Assembly: GCA_963693315.1 (NCBI GenBank)
Contig: OY856186.1
Coordinates: 135,968,396-136,032,395 of the forward strand
Length of the DNA stretch: 64,000 nt
From: Diogma glabrata
Taxonomy: Eukaryota; Arthropoda; Insecta; Diptera; Cylindrotomidae
Direction of reading: 5' to 3'
Positions within the stretch are counted from its first letter, which is position 1. Every line of letters starts with the position of its first letter. A model generated the notes under the pieces. It made no database searches and had not been told where the DNA came from. It saw only the letters and a list, made by a program, of their open reading frames with translations. A program made the translations under genes and the position numbers. This document shows positions 22,900 to 36,048 of the stretch, one piece after another.

Positions 22900-24240
22900 A
22901 CATAATATGAAACTCGTGGTTTTTAAAATTAGCCCTAGCAAAACTTCTCTTCTATATAAAATGTTGTTTTTTATTTTCTCTCCCACTGTAAAAAAAGTTA
23001 AAACAAATAAAAAGTTTGTGTTAAAAGAACCGAATTTCTGGTTGAAAATTCTTGATTTTGACCTATATGTATGGAATGATATGCGTCAAAGGGATCAAGA
23101 CTGTGCTCAAAATCTATTAGTCGTTGAAAGTTTGTTTATGGCTCAAATTGAAGCTAAGATTAGAGAGTTTCATAAACTGTGTTCCATTGTCCTTAATGGC
23201 GGATCAATATGACGGCTGCAAATCTGCAAATCAAACGCCTCAACGTCAAAGAATAGTTTTGTTGATGTTGTTTTTAAAAGTGTTGTGTTTAGGAATTACA
23301 ATATGTGTCATAACAACACAGATACCTTTTAAGATATATAGGTTCCACAACAACATGCGATCCGAGGTGTTGATGAACGTTGTTTTTAAACCATTGTGGT
23401 CACGTCCCTCTGACTTGTTAAATCAATAGATCATTTAATTAAAACCTTTTTCTGATGTATCTTTGCTTGCTGAACACGAACATAACCTTACTTTTTGATA
23501 TAATCAGTTAAAAAAAATGCAAATTTCGCGTAAACTTTGGTGATCTTGGAACTCAAAATACAGTTTTTAATAGTTTTCTAGGGCCCAAGATCGAAAAGTG
23601 GAATTTTTAGTATAATATTGATTAGGTTCGTACTCAGCAAACCAAACTACATCGAAATAAGGTTTTTTTTAAACACTCCAACGATAAATGGGGTGTCAGT
23701 TATAAAAAGCATATACTTTTTGGTAGTTTTTGTAAAGGATAGGGTCTAGGGACGACATGTGAAAATTTTAATTTAGGGATATGTTATATGTGATTTGTTA
23801 TACGTTTTTAGAAAATAAAATTAACCGCTGTGTGTTCGTTATTACAAAACACAGTTTTTTGGAAAGTTATTGGATATTACGTATTTGATATTACGGACAA
23901 AAAAGTAGCTTCTAACTAAGAAAAAGATTATATTCGTATTTAGCAAGCAAATATACATCAAAAAATGGTTTCTATCAAAAGATGCGATGAATTTTACAAG
24001 TATAACAGTTAAACAGTTTAAGAAACTCTATAATCTTAGCTTAACATATATTTGCGCCATAAACAAATTTTTTACGAGTGATTGAATTTTGAACACAGCC
24101 TTGATGCGTTTCAGGCAAAACGTCCCATATATATAAAGATAGATATGTAGACTCTAAGTTAAAATATCTTACCATACATTCAGTAAGGAACTGATTTATT
24201 ATACAGTTCGCCAGTTGTCCTGCTATGCCAGTTGCCATAT
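22900..24240. mobile_element. Fold-back element FB-2, relative of FB-1
   Basis: The segment around 23040-23170 (GGAATGATATGCGTCAA, TTTATGGCTCAAATTGAAG) is mirrored by 24150-24040. The words GGCGGATCAATATGACGGCTG, TAGATCATTTAATTAAAACC and TTGCTTGCTGAACACGAAC match the arms of FB-1, as do the mirrored words at 23930-24000. FB-2 is more diverged than FB-1. A short LINE-A tail has inserted in its left arm. No transposase is present. Confidence 0.65.
23270..23423 (-). mobile_element. LINE-A 3' tail, severely 5'-truncated
   Basis: On the minus strand this reads GTGGTTTAAAAACAACG, TTCATCAACACC, ATGTTGTTGTGGAACC, CTTAAAAGGTATCTGTG and GTAATTCC, the last codons and 3' UTR of LINE-A. FB-1 sequence continues on both sides, so it is an insertion of about 150 bp. 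Confidence 0.7.
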
Positions 24241-25049
24241 ATTTTAATTTTTATTATTTTATTATTCTCCACCAAAATTGAACGAAGTTCATAATTCATT
24301 TCAAATTCAATTCAAAGTTCATTTAATTATTATAATATTAATTATTAATAATAATAAATAATATTAATTTGCATCTTAATATTAATTATTATAACTGATG
24401 TTAATGCTGTTTTAACTAGGGACTGTATCACTACCACTATTTATTATATGTATATAGATAGACCACTAAATTATCACAACTTTAAAAAATTTACTTTTCT
24501 ACTTAAACAACCAGATTGAAACTGAAAATGTTTAATACCAATTTTCGTTATGATTCCAATTTATAAAATTTTATAAAAATGTTTTTAAAAAGGAATTTTT
24601 TTTGTAAAATAGTTGTGGGTTTTTTAAATTGCATAAATCTCTTTGTAAAGTTTAGAAAAAAATCTAAAATATTCGTATTAAGTTTTACAATAAAAATTGT
24701 AGAATTTTATTTTTCTGTTCACAAAATTTTACAAAATTTTGTACAATTGACTTTTATTTTGTTATGGATACACGATTTATGATTTAATATTAAAAAAAAT
24801 CAACATGATCTTAACAATATTTTTATTAAAACTATAAAAAAAAGTTGTAATAAGAAATATTTATGATTTTGTACTTTTTTAATCCAAATCACAAAAACAA
24901 TTAGTAAGTTTACAAATGCTTTTCAAATTTAAAAAAGTATACAAAATTTTCTATAAAGTTTAGGATTTTTTGGTAAATTCACAAAAATTTTTTGTTAGCA
25001 CTTTTACAAAACGATTTTGTAAATCTTACCGGCAATATTTTTTTGAGTG

Positions 25050-27411
25050 CATCGTCGTGTGAATCAACATGTTATCGACTTTTGCCCAATTAATATGCGG
25101 ATATGCACAATGAGAATCCGCACGCAAAAATTTAATGTAACGATCATCAATGTTCATGCACCCACTGAAGACAAAACAGATGACATTAAAGACCTGTTCT
25201 CTCTAGAACTCGAAGAAGTCATCAATAACATCCCACGACACGATATAAAAATCGTGGTAGGTGACTTCAATGCTCAAATTGGTAGAAGTGCAGAACTTAA
25301 AACACATATCGGCCCTAACAGCTTGCATCATACTAGTAACAATAACGGCTTTCAGCTGAACTGGCTATGATGTATGATCTAGTAATATCTAGCACTTTCT
25401 TCCCTCATAAGAGAATTCACAAGGCAACGTGGGAATCAAATGACGGAAGAACGGAAAATCAAATCGATCACGTCATGATTTCTAAGAGACACTCGACAAG
25501 TGTAACTGACGTTCGATCATACAGAGGTGCTGACATGGACACCGATCATATGCTTGTCATCTTTAAGTACAAGTGCAAATTGTCATCTACATTTAATAGA
25601 CAAGCAAAAAAGACCGTGCGCTGGAATGTCGAAGCATTTAAACACCTGGAAACACTGAATAGATATCAGGAAATTGTAGCGCAAAGCATAGAAGAGCATG
25701 ACATCCCGCCTGATATGCCATTCAACATACAAGAAGAATGGCAAACGCTTCAATCAACCATTATATCCGCAGCACAAACTACAATCGGAAAACGACCACC
25801 GAAATTACGTAACGAATGGTTTGATGACGAAAGCCGCGAAAGCATTGAGCACAAACAAAAACTGCGAGAAAAATGGTTAACAAGGAACACCCGAAGCACC
25901 CAAACTGATTATCTATGCGCCAGAAAAGCCTCAGCAAAACTCCTACGGAAAAAGAAACGCGAACACATGAAGAGCTGCATCGAAAACATCAACCAACATG
26001 CGGTCAACGGAAACTCGAAAGAGTGCTTTGCCAATGCGCGGAATCTGACAAAAGATTTCCACCCAAGATCTACAGCCATCAAAAATGGAAACAACGAGCT
26101 TACAACAAGTGAACGTGATGTGCTGGCAGTATGGGGGATCGCCATTTGTTTGTCGCCATTTTCAAGACCTACGCCATTTGTTTATCGCCACTTTCAAGAC
26201 CTACTGAATAGGACGAATGAAGCTCATCCTATTAGAGCAATTGCTCCGTCAAGTGAGGAGATTTTTGTCCCTTACCCAACAATAGAAGAAGTGGAAGCTG
26301 CCATCAAAAAATTAAAAAATGGCAAATCACCAGGTATCGATGGAATCCTGCAGAACTATTTAAAAATGGAGGAGCAGCTCTGGTCTCACGTATATATGAT
26401 CTGATTCTTGCAATCTGGGACCAAGAATAACTACCAGCTGAATGGAAAATAGCTCTCATTGTTCCGCTACATAAAAAAAGTGACCGCCTAAAGTGTGCGA
26501 ATTATCGTGGCATCGCACTGTTGAACACTGCATATAAAATACTAGCTAATGTCGTACTTGCTCGGCTCATCCCGTTCGCCGAATCTATCATCGGCGACTA
26601 TCAGTGTGGTTTTCGCCCCAACCGTTCAACCACAGATCAATGTTTTACCTTAAGGGTGATTCTGGAAAAATGTTGGGAGTACAACATCAGCATTCACCAG
26701 CTCTACGTTGATTTCAAGCAAGCATATGATAGCATCATCCGCGACAACCTTTGGTCCGCACTCATATGCCTTGGTATCCCAGCGAAACTTGTTTCTCTCT
26801 GCAAACTCACAACATAAGGATCAAACTGTAGAATAGTAATCGAAGGGTCAGTTTCTGATCCTTTCGATATAACATCAGGTGTTCGAGTGGGTGATGCACT
26901 CGCGCCCGTACAATTTAATTTGGCGCTTGAGTACGCGATAAGAAAAAGCCGAATCGAGACACAAAACTGCATATTTAACAAATCTAGTCAATTTCTTGGC
27001 TATGCAGATGATATTGCGCTTCTCGGACGTAGACCAAGCGATATTAAGGAAAGTCTCTCTCAGCTTGAAAGAAATGCTAAACGACTTGGATTATGCATCA
27101 ACACCGACAAGACTAAACTTGTAACAACATCGAGGAACGTACCTCCCGGCAATCTGAATACTGGCGACTATGAAGTAGAACGTGGAGAAAACTTCAAATA
27201 CCTCGGGTCTGTAATAACATCGTCAAATGACATGCAGGCAGATATTAAAGCCCGTGTCTCTGCCGCATACAGAGTTTTCTACGCATATTCAAAGCTTCTG
27301 CGATCAAAACATCTTTCGCGGTCGTGTAAACTTACACTTTACAAAGCATTAATCCGACCTGTGCTTACATTTGGAAGAGAAAGCTGGACACTGACTTCCT
27401 CCACCGACCCT
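25050..27411 (+). pseudogene. RTE-A: rest of endonuclease and reverse transcriptase
   Basis: The frame resumes with HRRVNQHVIDFCPINMRICT, then IKIVVGDFNAQIGR (GDFN motif). A frameshift near 25367 leads to NQIDHVMIS and DMDTDHMLV (the DH motif). The linker region to 26370 follows, then after another frameshift and a TAA the reverse transcriptase: KCANYRGIALLNTAYK, GDYQCGFRPNRSTTDQ, QLYVDFKQAYDSI (motif A), SGVRVGDALAPVQFN (motif B, with V in place of the usual Q), FLGYADDIALLG (motif C, intact) and LYKALIRPVLTFG. A TAA lies at 26815-26817. The protein stops abruptly at about 27411, lacking the last ~80 residues and 3' UTR, where LINE-A sequence begins in the same frame. Confidence 0.85.
26141..26204 (+). 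repeat. 32-bp tandem duplication in RTE-A
   Basis: GCCATTTGTTTGTCGCCATT begins the first unit at 26141 and a near copy starts at 26173; both end TTCAAGACCTAC. It adds residues between VLAVWG and RHFQDLLN of the linker region and shifts the frame there. Confidence 0.8.
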
Positions 27412-29335
27412 GACCTTCCACCGTCTTTAGTAGTTAATATGAATGAACTCCACTTCAAACCCAAAATAGTCGCTAAAGTTTTAAAGGGGTTAAACATCAA
27501 CAAAGCCTCAGGAATGGACAACATTCCACCCATTATTATAAAAATCTTTTCTAAAGAACTTTCACCAACTTTGATTAAGATTTTCTACCAATCCTACAAA
27601 TCCGGTATATTTGCCTCGATCTGGAAGTTGGCAAATGTCCAGTCCGTCTCCAAAAAGGGACCATATCCGATATCTCAAATTATAGGCCAATAGCTTTACT
27701 ATCGGTGCTATACAAAGTCTACGAGCATTATATTAATACACACATTTCAAAATTTCTGGAAGTAAATCGTCGCTTTAATAATGAAATGACGTATACGCAA
27801 AAGTATAGTTTCGAGATATTTGAGTTTAAAGTTTGATGTGCGCATGCATTTGCATGGACGTTATTTTATAATTTATTTATTTTTACCCCCAGTCATAAAA
27901 TAATTCGAAAATGTAAAAACGCCAATTCAAAGATACCCTTATGGGGAATACAGTGCACCTATTATATAAAAACAACGTATAAATAGCATACGTTGTTTCA
28001 TTATTAAAGCGACGAAATCATTTAATAGTTGACAGCCAATACGGTTTTCGAAACAAAAGATCAACTACCGATCTATTAAACTATATAGCGCATTGTTGAA
28101 ACAGCGAACTTGACAGAGGTGGTGAAACATACGTTATCGCTTTAAACATCTCCAAGGCATTCGATCGACTCTGGCATGCCAACTTAATCAACAAGCTCGT
28201 TGCGTATGGTTTTCATCTTAATGTTGTGAAGCGGATTCAAAATTTTCTATCCAACCGATACATTTGGGTCTCCTTAGACGGATTTTCGTCCGAGTCTTAA
28301 CTTATTAACGCTGGTGTACCTCAAGGCCCAGTATTGTCCCCAACCCTATTTTTGATTTATATCAACGAAACGCTGAAAATCACCAGCAACCCAATAAATA
28401 GTTTTGCAGGTGATAGTACTCTTCACAAGTCGTTTGAGCCCCTTCCTTCAAAAGGTAAAATGCACGAACGATTTAATCCCGCCCGGAGAGACGCTGCTAT
28501 AAACGTGAATATAGACCTAAAAAAATCGCCGATTGAGGTTACCAAAACCTGGTCAATTTCAACTCTACCAAAACATAGCTGTTGATTGTTTTCAGATCAA
28601 AGACCGATTTCCCCAAAGATATTTTGTTCAGTAATTCTGATGAACCAATAGGTGAATGTGAAACCATTTGTTTATTGGGTGTCACAGTTTCAAATGACCT
28701 ACTCTGGAACGATCATGTAATGGCGATGACAAAAAGTGCGTCTAGGAAACTCGGTCTCCTAAATAGATGTAAAAATTTGTTCACTCCATACCAATTGCTC
28801 CATTCTTATAAGTCCTATATTCGACCCTATATGGAGTATTGTTGTCAAGTTTGGGGTGCTGCTTCTGTTTCCATCTTGGCCCTCTTCAAAAGCGGGCTAT
28901 ACGAGTTGTGGGTGATCGAGCTTTGACATCAAAACTTGATTCCCTACAACATCGTCGCACTGTTTCTGACCTTGTGGTTTTTTACAAATATCGTCATCAA
29001 CAGTGCTCAGATGAAATCAGCAGCATCATGCCTCAAACTAATTCTTACCCCCGTTTCACTCGGCAATCAGCTAGCGCAACCAGTGAAACGGTCGAGATCC
29101 CGCGCTGTAATACTTGTAGATCGCAGAAAGACTTTTTTGTTCGAACTGCATACAAATGGAATAGTTTGCCGGAATCCATAGTCTTAGGTGGTTTCAATCC
29201 GCAGAGGTTTAAAAAAGCGTTCATCAACACCTTAGAACGCCAGCTGTTGTGGGACCTACGTCTTAAAAGGTATTTATGTGTTGTTGTGACTCATGTTGTA
29301 AACCCCATAACACCACACTTTTTATTTAAAAAATA
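27405..29335 (+). pseudogene. LINE-A: reverse transcriptase half
   Basis: Starting in frame with RTE-A, the sequence reads VLKGLNINKASGMDNIPP, then with frameshifts SNYRPIALLSVLYKVYE. It is interrupted by a MITE at 27768-28014 and resumes DSQYGFRNKRSTTDLL, VIALNISKAFDRLWHANL (motif A), the motif B region around 28310-28345 with GVPQGP, NSFAGDSTLHKSF (motif C, G in place of the first catalytic D), LGVTVSNDLLWNDHV, SYIRPYMEYCCQVWGAA and the C-terminus FNPQRFKKAFINT. The 3' UTR has GTCTTAAAAGGTATTTATG and ends in A-rich sequence near 29335. FADD to FAGD destroys polymerase activity. The 36-kb copy shows the unbroken form. Confidence 0.85.
27768..28014. mobile_element. 247-bp MITE inside LINE-A
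   Basis: Ends are CGTCGCTTTAATAATGAAA and its inverse TTTCATTATTAAAGCGACG, flanked by AAAT on both sides. Removing the element and one AAAT restores LEVN-HLIVDSQYGF in the LINE-A frame. Inside, ATACGC and GCATACG words are also inverted. No coding capacity. Confidence 0.85.
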
Positions 29336-29639
29336 TATATTATCTTTAATATAATCACGTAATATATATTACAGAAATGATAATTTTCGTTGCGTTTTTA
29401 TCGAAACTACTTTTTTCTAACTGGTGTACAAGTATATATCACTTTTAAGCAAGTTTTAAATTCATTGATAATAATCATGCAAAAATTCATGACAATTATG
29501 AAAAAATAATTAAAGCGATTTCAAAAAAGGTGATAAAATTGAAAAATAACCAAATCCGGTTTTTATAGACCAACATACTTTTTACTTATGATATATCTAA
29601 TTGACTTATGATTGTAGCACATTGAAACAGGAATATCTC
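29336..29639. other. AT-rich spacer
   Basis: Lies between the end of LINE-A and the start of the RTE-X element. Nothing recognised. Confidence 0.5.
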
Positions 29640-32600
29640 GCCCACGGTATGCCAGTATACCTTATCCAGCAGCCCTGGAAACTGGCTAGGATTCGATGGC
29701 CCAATCACCCGTTAATCCGAAAGGTGAATCCGAAATTCAAATGATTAAAAAAACGTACACTAGAAAGAAACAAAACCAAACAAACCGGAATAATCAAATA
29801 TCGACCCTTAGCTATCGTACCCGGACACGAATAGGAAACTAGTCAGAAACGAATAGTCAGAACTCTGATAGAAACATCGAGGTTAGCACAAGTTGAGAGA
29901 GTAATGAAAGAAAATAACATCGAGATACTAGGACTCAGTGAAGTAAGATGGAAAAACAGTGGAGAGCTAACAACAAGCGAAGGAAATTATATGATGTTCT
30001 CTGGTAAATCCAACACACACGAACAAGGTGTAGCAATATTAACAACACCTAACGCAAAGAAAGCACTTCTCGAATGGAAACCAATCAGTAGCAGAATAAT
30101 AACAGCAAGATTCCAATCGAAAATTAGAAATACAACGATCATACAGTGCTATGCACCTACCGAAGCAGCTGATGATGCGACAAAAGATGAATTCTACGAA
30201 CAAGCAACTCTGGCTAGTGCACACCGAAATGACATCAAAATAATACAAGGTGATTTCAATGCCAAAATTGAAACCGACAACACCGGAATGGAATCAGTCA
30301 TGGGCAAAAATGCACTAGAATCAACACGTAACAATAATGGAGATAGGCTCATCGATTGTTGTGTCACAAATCAACTATTCATAGGAGTTCCCACACAAGA
30401 ACATACATAAATACACTTGGACATCACCAAATGGAAGAACCAAGAATCAAATTGATCACGTACTGGTGAATAAGAAGTTTCTATCCTCACTACAAGACGT
30501 AAGAGCAAAGCGAGGAGCAGACATACACAGCGACCATCAACTGATAATTGCAACATTCAAAATTAAACCAGTCGCTGTAAAACACAACAAGTCATGTCAG
30601 AGGAAATTTAACATCAACAGATTGAGCGACAAAAATACAAATAACATCTTCAAAGAATCGCTCCAGCTCAATCTGCCAAGCAACGAAACCACCAGCATTG
30701 ATGAAAAATGGGAACAAGTTAAAGAAGCTTACGTCAAAACTGCTACAGATGTGCTTGGATACCAAGACAAATCACGGAAACCATGGATTAGCGATGATAC
30801 CTGGAAGAAAATTGAAGAGCGTCGTCAGCTCAAGTTGCAATTGTGTCACCAGAACACAACCGAGATCCGCAGCAAATATGAAAGTACAGCAAAACAAGTT
30901 AAAAAGATGGCAAGGAATGATCTCAGAAGATATACAGAAAGCATTCTCAAGACTGCAGAAACAGCAGCAGCTAATAGAAATATGCGCACACTACACAAAT
31001 GCGTGAGAAAAGTCACCAACAAATATACAAACACTCCACCAATCTGGTCAAACCCTCACAACACATGAACAGCAGCTAAATAGATGGAAAGAATACTTCG
31101 AAGACAACTGCCACCAACATGAAGATAACTTGCAGTCTCCGGATGACAACTATAACAAAACTATCAGCACCCATCCACCAACGGAACGGGAAGTTAGAGA
31201 TGCCATACAGAAACTCAAGAATAACAAATCTGCTGGTACAGATAATATATCAGCAGAATTACTCAAAGCAGATGTAAACACAACAGCAGAAGCTCTAACA
31301 CCACTATTAGCTGATGTATGGAACGAAGGTAAAATACCAACCAAATGGAAAGAAGGTTTAACCATAACAATCCCAAAGAAAGGTGATCTAAGAGAATGCA
31401 AAAATTGGAGAGGTATATCTCTGCTCAACACAATAATGAAAATACTAGCGATGATCATTCTCGAAAGAATATCTCCATCAATTAACATGAAACTAAGAAA
31501 TGAACAAGCTGGCTTTAGACCAGGAAGAAGCTGTACCGATCATATCAACACAATCCGTATCATCATAGAGCAATCAAACGAATGGAATTCACCATTGTAT
31601 CTCCTCTTCGTGGACTTCGAACGCGCCTTCGACTCAATTAACAGAAGCGCGATATGGAAGACACTTTGTGAAATGGGCGTCCCGCAGAAAATAGTTGATC
31701 TAATCAAAGAAATGTATCGGGATGCTGGAAACAGAATACAATACAAAGGACAGCAAAGTGATAAATACTACAACCACCGAGGAGTGAGACAAGGCTGTGT
31801 ATTATCCCCGCTACTATTCCTGATAGTACTAGATAGTATCATGAGAAAGCTCGATGATGCAAGGCCAAATGGAATCCAATGGAACACAACAAGCCAGCTC
31901 AATGATCTAGACTCCGCAGATGACATCTGTCTACATACACACACACATACGGACATGCAGTAGAAAATACAGAAGCTATCAGCCCTTGCACATGAAGTCG
32001 GTCTCAACATTAATATCAAGAAAACAACGTCTATGAGATTGAACACCAAAACGATAACACCAATTACCATCAACAATACACAAGTGGATGAAGTCGACAA
32101 ATTTGTGTACCTTGGTTGTACTGTAGCAAAAATGGGCGGGACTAAAGAAGATATCATTCAGCGTATTAACAAAGCTAGAAATACGTTCAATATGCTTCAC
32201 AAAATCTGGAATGCATCCGTCCTGTCAAGAAAGACAAAGCTACGAATGTTCAATGCATGTGTCAAGTCAGTACTGCTATATGGGTGTGAAACGTGGAAAC
32301 ACACAAAGAAGATCACAAATCAACTACAGGTGTTTGTGAACAAATGCCTGAGAAGACTGATCAAGTGCTTCTGGCCGAACACCATCAGTAACCAGGAACT
32401 TCTACGACAGACAGAGCAGTTAGACATTGAGTCCGAGATAAAACAAGGGAACTGTCGAGATTACTCACTGTCATAGTAATCGAATGCAAAGAGATTTCTT
32501 TGTGCGTACATCGTACACATGGAATGCTTTGCCCGAATCAATAGCCTCGAGTGCCTTCAATCCACAAAGATTTAAAAAAAGCGTCCAACTATACCTCAAG

Positions 32601-32965
32601 ACGCATGTTGTTGTGGGACCTACGTCTTAAAAGGTATCTATGTGTTGTTGTGACACATTTTGTAATTCCTACTACACAACACTTCCTATTAAAAAAAAAA
32701 AAAAAAAAAAAAAATGGAGATGGATAGGACATACACAGAGGAAACCAGCTAAAGATATAACAAGGATGTCCCTAGAGTGGAATCCACAAGGTAAAAGGAG
32801 AGTTGGAAGACCACCCATGACGTGGAAGAAAACGGTGCTAGCTGAAGCAAAACAAATCGGCAAGACATGGGGTGAACTGAAAGCGATTGCCCCGAACAGA
32901 GTCAGATGGTCCAGTCTAGTAGACGCCCTATGCTCCTAAATGGAGATAAAGGAAAAAAAAATATC
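29640..32965 (+). pseudogene. RTE-X-type LINE, near full length
   Basis: A leader of about 250 bp precedes an endonuclease (IEILGLSEVRWKNSG at 29917, IIQGDFNAKIETDN at 30240, NQIDHVLVN and HSDHQLI near 30500). A long linker follows, then the reverse transcriptase: NNKSAGTDNISAELLK at 31224, CKNWRGISLLN, LRNEQAGFRPGRSCTDH, LYLLFVDFERAFDSI (motif A), HRGVRQGCVLSPLLFL (motif B), LDSADDICL (motif C, S in place of Y, both D kept) and FVYLGCTVAK. The end is RWIGHTQRKPAKDITR and GRPPMTWKKTVLAEA. Frameshifts lie near 30405 and 31045, and a TAG at 31961. A LINE-A tail interrupts it at 32452-32712. A short 3' tail of A-rich sequence follows the stop near 32939. Confidence 0.85.
32452..32712 (+). mobile_element. 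LINE-A 3' tail inserted in the RTE-X element
   Basis: From CTGTCGAGATTACTCACTG onward the sequence matches the 36-kb LINE-A copy through TGGAATGCTTTGCCCGAATC, the stop, GTCTTAAAAGGTATCTATG and a poly(A) of about 24. RTE-X coding sequence resumes directly after the poly(A) with WRWIGHTQRK. It is a 5'-truncated retrotransposition, younger than the RTE-X copy. Confidence 0.85.
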
Positions 32966-33567
32966 TAATTTAATTATGCCTATCGAATGTCAGAAATATA
33001 TTTATTAAAAAATTTATTATATGTACTACGTAAATGTTGGGAATCGGTGCCCAGTCTGAGAAATAATTCAGTTTTTCATCAATGTGGCACCGACCTCAAA
33101 CAGTTTTGTTCTACATTAATAACTTTTCTAAAAGTATAGTTTTATGTCATTATGTAAGTACATATGATTAAATAAAACAAATCATAAGCTAAACATATTT
33201 TTGTCTTTAATACGCTTTGGTTGATGAAGTCGCTTTAAATTTTTTTTTTAAAGATTGTTTTTTCTTATCTAGTGTTATGTAGTTATAGTAGCGGGTGTTT
33301 CTTATGAATCAAATCAACATGTTTAGTATTGAAGTCCACAATTAAAAGTTATTTTCTGTTATTTTAAAATCGACAAATACGACAATGTTATATTACAACG
33401 CAAACAATGTCATTTTTTATCATTAATAGCCACTCCTTAAGTTCTTTGGAACACACTTTGATATAACTCTCAATAAAAAAGAATGGAAGAATGAATTTTA
33501 CATATTTTCTAGAAATAACCTTATTTCTTTTTATATAAAAAATTTGATTGACAAAAATATAAACATT
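32966..33567. other. AT-rich DNA, nothing recognised
   Basis: No gene or repeat that I can support between the RTE-X end and the palindrome. Confidence 0.5.
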
Positions 33568-34329
33568 AAAATATGGAGGGGCTGAAATCTCACAGCTCTG
33601 AGATATCAAGACTTCGGTCTGGGTTAAAGATTTTGATATAGTTTTCGACAAAACACTTTTATGAGGACATGGTTTTTAGTTTTGGGCAGCGATGTATATC
33701 AAACATAACTCTTTGTTAAAGTATAAGTATTTTTTATCTCTGTTTAAAATTTTATTACAAAACTAACACAAAACATCAATACGTTGCCGAAAAATTATAA
33801 TCAAAATTCCAAAAATATTGTTAAATTAAATCAAATCAAACTTTTTCAAAATTCCAAAAATATTCCAAAAATTAGAATAAAATCAAATATTTAAACATTT
33901 TCTAAATTCCAATAATAATCCAAAATTTTTTAAAAATTCAAACATTTTCCAAAAGTCTAAAAATATTGCAAAAATTATTACAAAATCAAAAATTGAAAAT
34001 TTTTTCAAAATTCCAAAAATTATAATAAAATTAAAAATAAAAAATTTTTCAAAATTCTAAAAATATTCAAAAAATTCTTACAAAATCAAAAATTAAAATT
34101 TTTTCCATAATTCTATAAATATTGCAAAAATTATTACAAAATCAAAAATACAAACTTTTTCAAAATTCCAAAAATATTTCAAAAACTATAACGAATTCAA
34201 AAATTTCCATGTCCAATTTCATTTTAAATTACATTTATGTCATAAAAACAGCTACATTTTTTTTTTCAAAAAATTGGCTAAACAAATAAATGAAATCATT
34301 TTTTGACACACTTGACATTATTTTTTTGA

Positions 34330-35045
34330 CAAACTTATAATGCCATAATTCTCTATAATAACAATAAAATTTCATGTCATACAAACTATTAATTTTATTT
34401 TTTTCTAAAAAAAAAAAAAATTGGGTAAAAAATAAATAAAAACCTTTCTTTTGACACACTTGACAATATTTTTTGACAAACTTATAATGCCATAAATCTC
34501 AATAATAATAATAAAATTTCATTTCAAACAAACAATTAATTTTATTTTTTTTTCCAAAAAATTGGGTAAAAAAATAAATAAAAACTTTCTTTTGACACAC
34601 TTGACAACATTTTTTTGACAAACTTATAATGCCATAATTATCAATAATAATAATAAATTTTCATTTCAAACAAACAATTTTATTTTTTTCCCAAAAATTG
34701 GGTAAAAAAAGAAATAAGAACTTCCTTTTGACACACTTGACAACATTTTTTTGACAAACTTATAATGCCATAAATCTGAATAATAATAATAAAATTTCAT
34801 TTCAAACAAATAATTTTATTTTTTTCCAAAAAATTGCGTAAAAAAAGAAATAAAAACTTTCTTTTGACACACTTGACAACATTTTTTTGACAAACTTATA
34901 ATGCCATAATTCTCAATAATAATAATAAAATTCATTTCAAACAAACAATTAATTTTATTTTTTTCCGAAAAATTGGGTAAAAAAATAAATAAAAATCTTC
35001 CTTTTGACACATTTGACAACATTTTTTTGACAAACTTATAATGCT
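34330..35045. repeat. Tandem array, six ~140-bp units (left arm)
   Basis: AAACTTATAATGCC recurs near 34331, 34478, 34620, 34757, 34892 and 35032. Each unit also has AATAATAATAAAATTTC, TTTTTTTCCAAAAAATTGGG and TTTTGACACACTTGAC. Inverted relative to the right-arm array. Confidence 0.9.
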
Positions 35046-36048
35046 TATAAATCTAGTTTTTGATCTCACATACCAATCCCTACCATCAAGATTTCTCCAA
35101 ATTTAGTGTTCCTACTCGTAATCACTTAAAATTTTATTTTATTTTATTTTATTTTACATTAATTAATACAAAAACAGGAGTGTCTCCCAATATATGTATA
35201 CTTAATTCTAATGAACGTTTTTTAAGCCAAAAATATGAAAATTTGCTATTTTTGACACACATAATGATTTTTTTGACACACTTCCGGTACAGTTATCGAA
35301 CACAGCGTCCTTTCGGATCTTTCCCTTGAGTATACCTATTTTTAGAAAAAAAAAATTTTGAAATCCCTACAACGGTTTTCCCTGCAGCGTAGGTAATGAC
35401 GGCCGGCCGGCAGACAGACATACATTTTTTTTTGCTTTTTTAGAATCAGTAGGTCCTAAAACGTCGAGAAATGCCAAAAAAGTGGGGGTAAGAATTTCAC
35501 TTTGAGCTCATGAATGTAATACTTAGGTCTTTCAGACCGAAGTAAAATTGTTATAAAGAATGGTGGAGAAGCTACACACAAATAATTAATCACTTAATTG
35601 TAAGTTAAACAATTGTTTATTATTTTTAATATTTTTTTTACTTCGGTCTGAAATACCTAAATATTACATTCATGAGCCAAAAGTGAAATTCTTTCCCCCA
35701 CTTTTTTGGCATTTCACGACATTTTAGGACCTACTGATTCTAAAAAAGCAAAAAAAAAAATGTATGTCTGTCTGCCGGCCGTCATTACCTACGCTGCAGG
35801 GAAAACGGCTGGAGGGATTCCAAAAATTTTTTTAGGTTTTTTTAAGTTTTTTTTAAAAATATTTATACTCAAGGGACAGGTCCGAAAGGACGCTGTGTTC
35901 GATAACTATACCGGAAGTGTGTCAAAAAAATCATTAAGTGTGTCAAAAATGGCAAATTTCCATATTTTTGGCTTAAAAAACGTTCATTTTAAGTGATTAC
36001 GAGTAGGAACATTAAATTTGGAGAAATCTTGATGGTAGGGATTGGTAT

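Noticed and set aside
22907..23429. Two overlapping ~100-residue open frames
   Set aside because: They lie within fold-back FB-2 and run across a minus-strand LINE-A tail, so they are not a gene.
34330..35045. Regular ~140-bp array considered as a CRISPR array
   Set aside because: Units are long and contiguous with no unique spacers, and the context is eukaryotic.
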